Source of the DNA: Mumia flava
GTDB taxonomy: Bacteria > Actinomycetota > Actinomycetes > Propionibacteriales > Nocardioidaceae
DNA: 64,000 nucleotides
Direction of reading: 5' to 3'
Assembly (NCBI RefSeq): GCF_002797495.1
Contig: NZ_PGEZ01000002.1
Span: forward strand, 868,001 to 932,000
The notes under the pieces are model-generated. The model was not told where the DNA came from, did no database searches, and saw only the letters and a list, made by a program, of their open reading frames with translations. Below are positions 61,977 through 64,000 of this stretch, piece after piece; position 1 is the stretch's first letter, and every line of letters starts with the position of its first letter. The position numbers and the translations under genes are program-made.

Positions 61977-62816
61977 TCACTGCTCCGCGGTGCCGCCCGC
62001 CTCCTGGATCGCCTGCTGGATGTCCTCGGTGCCCGGGACCGTCGGGTTGCCGTCGGCGTCCTCGGGCCCGTTGACGGTCGTCCCCTCGACCCACACGGTC
62101 GGGGTGCCCGACAGCGTGTTGCCCTCGGAGTCCTCGTCCTCGAACGCCTGCTTGGTCGCCTCACCCTCCGGCGACGCCCAGTCGCGGAACGGACGCCCGC
62201 GGATGCAGTCGGCCGCCTCCGGGGTGCCGGACTCCTCCGCGAACTGGACGAAGTCGGACGCGTCGAGGTTGCCGCCCTCGGCGGGCTGGTTCTCGTAGGC
62301 CAGCGTCGCGAAGGTGCGGTACGCCTCGGCGCCGCCCTCCTCGAACACGCACATCGAGGCAGCGAGCGCGTCCGAGGAGTACTCGGTCAGGAAGGACACG
62401 GGCCGGAACTCGACCTCGATGGTGCCGGCAGCGACCTGCTCGTCGAGCCACACACCGGTCGAGGCCTCGAACGACTTGCAGTGCGGACACGCGAAGTCCT
62501 CGAACAACGTCACCTGGACCGGATCACCACCGGCCGTACCACCCGCGTCGGAGGAACCGCCAGAACCACCCGCGTCCTCCGCGGTGTAGAGCACGCCGTT
62601 GCCGTCGGTCAGACCCTCCGGAGCCCGGGTCGCCACGTCCGCGTTGTTGTCGATCGCCGTCTTCACAGCGAACCCGGCACCCGCGATCACCGCCACCACC
62701 GCCACCACGATCACCGCGGTGATGATGTTGCGGCGCCGCTTCTCCTGCCGCTCCCGCTCCTTGCGCATCTGCTCAGCGCGCGCCTGCCGTGCGCGCTTGT
62801 CGTCCTTGCTGGCCAC
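61977..62816 (-). CDS. DsbA-like thioredoxin-fold protein, membrane-anchored
   Basis: Protein of 279 residues. A Lys/Arg/Glu-rich cytoplasmic head is followed by a membrane anchor (IITAVIVVAVVAVIAGAGFA, about residues 35-55), a Gly/Ser linker and a DsbA-like domain with the active site CPHC (LFEDFACPHCKSFE) and the cis-Pro in SGTPTVWV. Two more Cys (SMCVFEE, ADCIRGR) lie in the helical insert. It is likely an extracytoplasmic disulfide oxidoreductase. The GTG at 62816 lies six bases after TACTGT. Confidence 0.9.
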   Translation of the reverse strand: MASKDDKRARQARAEQMRKERERQEKRRRNIITAVIVVAVVAVIAGAGFAVKTAIDNNADVATRAPEGLTDGNGVLYTAEDAGGSGGSSDAGGTAGGDPVQVTLFEDFACPHCKSFEASTGVWLDEQVAAGTIEVEFRPVSFLTEYSSDALAASMCVFEEGGAEAYRTFATLAYENQPAEGGNLDASDFVQFAEESGTPEAADCIRGRPFRDWASPEGEATKQAFEDEDSEGNTLSGTPTVWVEGTTVNGPEDADGNPTVPGTEDIQQAIQEAGGTAEQ

Positions 62817-62828
62817 GGGCAGACAGTA
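62817..62828 (-). promoter_or_regulatory. Leaderless -10 element of the DsbA-like gene
   Basis: On the minus strand TACTGT (62828-62823), six bases, GTG at 62816. Confidence 0.55.
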
Positions 62829-62906
62829 GCGGCGGCCCGGGGTCATCCGAGCCATCCGTGCGTGCAGGCCGAAGGCGTGCGTGACGCGTTCGTCGGCGGT
62901 CGGGAC

Positions 62907-62920
62907 TAGGGTGATGTGTC
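62907..62920 (+). promoter_or_regulatory. Leaderless -10 element of orn
   Basis: TAGGGT (62907-62912), eight bases, then GTG 62921 directly followed by ATG 62924. Confidence 0.45.
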
Positions 62921-63568
62921 GTGATGGACAGGCTGGTGTGGATCGACTGCGAGATGACCGGGCTCGACCTCGAGAACGACGCGCTCATCGAGGTGGCGGC
63001 CGTCGTGACCGACTTCGAGCTGCAACCGCTCGGCGAGGGCGTGGACGTCATCATCAAACCGCCGGCCGGAGCGGTGGAGCAGATGGGCGACGTCGTCACG
63101 CAGATGCACACCTCGTCGGGCCTGCTCGCCGAGCTCGACGGCGGCACGAGCATGGACGAGGCCCAGCAGCTCGTCCTGGACTACATCCGTGAGCACGTTC
63201 CGGAGGCGGGCAAGGCCCCGCTCGCCGGCAACACAGTCGGGACGGACCGCGCGTTCCTCGCGCGCGACATGCCCGAGCTGGAGGCGCACCTGCACTACCG
63301 GATCGTCGACGTCTCGTCGATCAAGGAGCTGTCGCGGCGGTGGTACCCGCGGGCGTACTTCAACTCCCCGGAGAAGAACGGCAACCACCGTGCGCTCGCC
63401 GACATCCTGGAGAGCATCGAGGAGCTCCGGTACTACCGTGAGGCCGTCTTCGTCCCGCAGCCGGGCCCGGACAGCGACACCGCCAAGGCCCTCGGGGAGA
63501 AGTACGCGGGGTCGCTCACCGGGAAGGGCGCGGAGGGCGGGACCCAGGATTCGGACCCCGCAGACTGA
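62921..63568 (+). CDS. orn: Oligoribonuclease
   Basis: Protein of 215 residues of the DEDDh exonuclease family. ExoI is WIDCEMTGLD, ExoII is GNTVGTDRAFL and ExoIII is NGNHRALADI, with the acidic residues and His all present. It degrades short RNA oligonucleotides such as pGpG to mononucleotides and so also clears the linear product of c-di-GMP. It starts at GTG 62921 or the adjacent ATG 62924. It lies just before tRNA-His. Confidence 0.95.
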   Translation: MMDRLVWIDCEMTGLDLENDALIEVAAVVTDFELQPLGEGVDVIIKPPAGAVEQMGDVVTQMHTSSGLLAELDGGTSMDEAQQLVLDYIREHVPEAGKAPLAGNTVGTDRAFLARDMPELEAHLHYRIVDVSSIKELSRRWYPRAYFNSPEKNGNHRALADILESIEELRYYREAVFVPQPGPDSDTAKALGEKYAGSLTGKGAEGGTQDSDPAD

Positions 63569-63614
63569 CCCGGTATGCTTTCTACGCCGCACGCGGTGAT
63601 GCCGCGGTGCGCGC

Positions 63615-63688
63615 GGTGGGTGTAGCTCAGTTGGTAGAGCACCGGCTTGTGGTGCCGGTGGCCGCGGGTTCAAGTCCCGTCATCCACC
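63615..63688 (+). tRNA. tRNA-His, anticodon GTG
   Basis: Acceptor arms GTGGGTG and CATCCAC, with the extra G at -1 (63615) opposite discriminator C (63688), a histidine identity mark. The anticodon stem is CCGGC/GCCGG with loop TTGTGGT (anticodon GTG); the T-arm is GCGGGTTCAAGTCCCGT. CCA is not encoded. TATGCT at 63574-63579 may be the -10. Confidence 0.95.
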
Positions 63689-63695
63689 CCCACGC

Positions 63696-63729
63696 GAAGG
63701 CCCGGAATCCGTACGGACTCCGGGCCTTC
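63696..63729 (+). terminator. Terminator hairpin after tRNA-His
   Basis: 11-bp stem (GAAGGCCCGGA with its complement) whose loop contains a second palindrome, TCCGTACGGA (63708-63717). It lies between tRNA-His (+) and the convergent pseudouridine synthase gene. Confidence 0.75.
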
Positions 63730-63743
63730 GGCATGTCCGGCCG

Positions 63744-64000
63744 TCAGGGTGTCGCAGCGGGTGTCGCGGGGCTGAGCGGGAGCGTGCGGGGGCTGACGAA
63801 CCGCCGCGGCGAACCGTCGACCGGGTCGGTGAACGCCAGCTCGCTCGCGAGCAGCTGGAGCGGACGCGCGAAGTCGTCCACGTCGACGTCGAGCACCTCG
63901 GGATAGAGCGGGTCGTCGACGATCGGGATCCCGAGCCCGTGCAGGTGCGCCCGCAGCTGGTGCGTGCGCCCGGTCAGCGGCTCGAGCCGGTACACCCCGA
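63744..64000 (-). CDS. RluA-family pseudouridine synthase, 3' part only
   Basis: The last 85 codons of a gene that runs off the right edge. The conserved C-terminal block [20 protein letters not shown] followed by PLYPE is diagnostic of RluA-type synthases, with [14 protein letters not shown] after it. The catalytic Asp region lies outside the window, so the target RNA cannot be named. Confidence 0.9.
   Translation of the reverse strand, partial: GVYRLEPLTGRTHQLRAHLHGLGIPIVDDPLYPEVLDVDVDDFARPLQLLASELAFTDPVDGSPRRFVSPRTLPLSPATPAATP

Overview
This is 64 kb of a very GC-rich chromosome from an actinobacterium. The gene set (mutasome imuA'-imuB-dnaE2, GlgE alpha-glucan pathway, ClpP pair with a PopR/ClgR-like regulator, group II truncated globin, PrsW, Orn, EttA) and the many leaderless promoters (TANNNT hexamer 6-8 nt before an ATG or GTG) point to a free-living Actinomycetota, most likely Nocardioidaceae or a close relative. 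The family is an inference, because no rRNA gene is present. No prophage, integron, insertion sequence, conjugative module or CRISPR array was seen. The window reads as core chromosome sprinkled with short palindromic repeats.

Layout. 1-2.4 kb: a flavin monooxygenase coupled to a bile-acid/sodium-symporter-type transporter. 2.6-8.6 kb: the LexA-controlled translesion cassette imuA'-imuB-dnaE2, with a consensus SOS box inside its promoter spacer. 8.6-9.2 kb: a small secreted protein. 9.3-14.7 kb: a peptide ABC transporter operon (lipoprotein, two permeases, fused double ATPase). 14.9-16.7 kb: etfBA. 17-20.3 kb: a DUF6069-like membrane protein, a methyltransferase, and two ClpP-like subunits (one lacking the catalytic serine) with a convergent PopR/ClgR-type regulator. 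20.7-23.1 kb: enoyl-CoA hydratase, methyltransferase and hexapeptide acyltransferase. 23.2-38.2 kb: the GlgE pathway (glgX, glgE, treS, mak, glgB), interrupted by an AbiEi/DUF559 fusion, an L7/L12-like membrane protein, a small membrane/proline-rich pair and a MacB-type ABC system. 38.2-46.5 kb: GNAT-Nudix fusion, lipoprotein and envelope proteins, a CnoX-like protein, amidase, MscS channel, truncated globin and thioesterase. 46.6-52.5 kb: fatty acid/CoA metabolism genes with a TetR regulator; two promoters here share a CTAAGC-N4-GCTTAG operator. 52.5-53.7 kb: divergent yceI/marR. 53.9-59.7 kb: two dynamin-like GTPases, an SSB-like protein and ettA. 59.7-64 kb: prsW, tRNA-Arg, osmC, a DsbA-like protein, orn, tRNA-His and the 3' end of an RluA-type pseudouridine synthase.

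How the genes work together. TreS makes maltose from trehalose, Mak phosphorylates it, GlgE polymerises maltose-1-phosphate, GlgB branches the chain and GlgX debranches it. EtfBA accepts electrons from acyl-CoA dehydrogenases such as the one at 50.7-51.8 kb. The mutasome is wired to DNA damage through LexA.

The most unusual structural feature is a family of palindromic elements (family A, core GGTCTCGATCGCTCGCTCCG). They lie between genes as tandem arrays and also inside three protein-coding genes (the monooxygenase, dnaE2 and imuB) without breaking the reading frame. Three further repeat families (B, C, D) occupy intergenic spaces, and D flanks the AbiEi/DUF559 gene.
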